NCBI GenBank assembly: GCA_016763735.1 | Contig: JAESTE010000166.1 | Location: forward strand, 1 to 7,176 | Length of the DNA stretch: 7,176 nucleotides | Source: Nitrospinaceae bacterium | Lineage (GTDB): Bacteria > Nitrospinota > Nitrospinia > Nitrospinales > VA-1 | Direction of reading: 5' to 3' | Part shown: one piece after another, positions 6,038-7,176 of the stretch | Layout of the letters: every line of letters begins with the position of its first letter | Position numbering within the stretch: the stretch's first letter is position 1 | Program-made: the position numbers and the translations under genes | Notes under the pieces: generated by a model | What the model saw: the letters and a program-made list of their open reading frames with translations, nothing else | Told to the model about the DNA's origin: nothing | Databases searched by the model: none

Positions 6038-7176
6038 TTATTGTTGTTGCTGCGCTGGAACCGGAACTCCTACCGGAGCTTTTGCAGGCTCTGCTTTACC
6101 TGTCAAACTACCTACCCAGAAGACGACAACAAACTGAGTCCAAACAAACAGAGTGTTGAAGGTTAGCATTTTACCCGCTTCACCAATCGTCAAAGTGTAC
6201 GCATCAACAGAGTTATCGCGAACAACTTCCGTTACATGCCAGAACAATCTAACGGCTGAACGGATATAACCCATAAGACCCATCAACCAGGTAAAGGAAA
6301 TCGCCAACAAGAAAATAGCGTATGTCCCAACCTTGGACTGCGTGCCCCACTGAATATCACCATAAGACTCTGAGTTCTTAAACATGGAGATATTGATCGC
6401 GGTACCCGCAAACAAAGTCGTAAGAGTAGTTGTAACCTGAGGCACAGAAAGTCCAACCCGCTGGTTAGCAGGAAGAGCATAACCATACACGCCCAAGAAT
6501 ATGATGTTAAGAGCGGCACCAACAAAGATAGCCGCAATCCAACAGTTCCCTACAGTGGCCCACGGAACAGTGATCTTCTTATTTGCCCTCTGATACAGAA
6601 GAAAACAAAGAATCGTGGTTGTGATCATCAGGTTCACCGCTGTGTTTTTCGCTGACATAACACCAAAGTGACCTATGACCGGATGCTGAGCCCCACCCAT
6701 TGCCTTCAATTCGGCGGGGGTCATCACAATCGTATGCGGTGTCATCCACATCGTAAAACAACAGATCAAGAGAAGAACCATATACTTACAATACTTCATA
6801 TATCGGTGCGATCCCTTGACCCTGGCCATCCCATTATGTAGATAGGAATTAGCCGCGAAGAACAGTAAGCCGATCATTACAGCCTGGATGATGAACAACC
6901 AAGCCATGATGCCACCCATGAGGGTGATACCCATCTGCTGACGGAATGCATACACTTCCTTCATCAACCAGTAACCAGCGAAAGGAAGCGGGATCAGACC
7001 AAAAATACAAATAAACATGGCGACATAACATACCCAGTCGTAATGCGCCCGTTCCTCATCCGTTTTAGCAGTGAGGAAATGGTAAGCGGCGTAAGCACCT
7101 ACGATTCCACCACCAAATACGATGTTCCCAAGAATCCTGTGAACACCGACCGGATTCCAAAGCGTGGAATGGATAA
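6038..7176 (-). CDS. cytochrome bd-like (CydA-related) polytopic membrane protein, N-terminus missing
   Basis: This is the first gene of the operon seen here; its 5' end is beyond 7176. The frame is open past the Met at 7018: 52 further residues are readable to the edge, including WNPVGVHRILGN, so that Met is internal. In total 378 residues are visible. It is strongly hydrophobic with about eight or nine transmembrane helices and several His residues in or next to them (His12 in VHRILGN, His147 in WMTPHTIVMT, His164 and His169 in QHPVIGHFGV) that could ligate heme b. It resembles the cytochrome bd-like putative oxidases described in nitrite-oxidising bacteria such as Nitrospira defluvii, which are distant relatives of CydA. 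The canonical GRQPW motif of true CydA quinol oxidases is not present in the visible part. No CydB-like gene follows; cytochrome c genes follow instead. The tail is Pro/Ala-rich and ends QQQQ. The reaction is uncertain: oxygen reduction, quinone reduction or quinol oxidation are all possible. Confidence 0.8.
   Translation of the reverse strand, partial: IHSTLWNPVGVHRILGNIVFGGGIVGAYAAYHFLTAKTDEERAHYDWVCYVAMFICIFGLIPLPFAGYWLMKEVYAFRQQMGITLMGGIMAWLFIIQAVMIGLLFFAANSYLHNGMARVKGSHRYMKYCKYMVLLLICCFTMWMTPHTIVMTPAELKAMGGAQHPVIGHFGVMSAKNTAVNLMITTTILCFLLYQRANKKITVPWATVGNCWIAAIFVGAALNIIFLGVYGYALPANQRVGLSVPQVTTTLTTLFAGTAINISMFKNSESYGDIQWGTQSKVGTYAIFLLAISFTWLMGLMGYIRSAVRLFWHVTEVVRDNSVDAYTLTIGEAGKMLTFNTLFVWTQFVVVFWVGSLTGKAEPAKAPVGVPVPAQQQQ

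Overview
The window looks like bacterial chromosome from a chemolithotroph that relies heavily on c-type cytochromes. The best guess is a nitrite-oxidising bacterium of the Nitrospinota or Nitrospirota. This rests on the minus-strand gene set: a cytochrome bd-like membrane protein, two membrane-anchored c-type cytochromes, and a diheme cytochrome c fused to a domain resembling the heme-b gamma subunits of the NXR/ethylbenzene dehydrogenase family. No nitrite oxidoreductase gene, 16S rRNA or other firm taxonomic marker is present, so the lineage is an inference.

Layout. Positions 1-861 (+) hold the 3' part of a PLP-dependent low-specificity L-threonine aldolase gene that is cut by the window edge. 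A near-consensus sigma70 promoter (875-902) follows, driving a small gene (933-1175, +) whose product matches the RNA polymerase omega subunit. From 1176 to 1846 there is about 670 bp without a convincing gene. It holds a GC-rich hairpin just after rpoZ, remnants of two kinds of dispersed intergenic repeat, and, at its right end, a strong intrinsic terminator for the minus-strand genes.

From 1847 to the right edge all genes are on the minus strand and tightly spaced. In transcription order they are: a cytochrome bd-like subunit I protein (6038 to beyond 7176, 5' end missing); a four-helix membrane protein with two cytochrome c modules (4588-5955); a five-helix membrane protein with one cytochrome c module (3610-4575); and an exported diheme cytochrome c with a C-terminal NxrC/EB_dh-like domain and a membrane anchor (1847-3607). 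Gaps are 82, 12 and 2 nt. The 82-nt gap contains a perfect 13-bp stem-loop.

How they may work together. The operon encodes five CXXCH heme c sites that should lie on the periplasmic face, a predicted heme b domain and a polytopic bd-like core. Together these could form one membrane-bound electron-transfer complex between periplasmic cytochromes or a molybdoenzyme, the quinone pool and/or oxygen. Co-transcription is well supported by the sequence. Formation of a single complex, and the direction of electron flow, are inferred.
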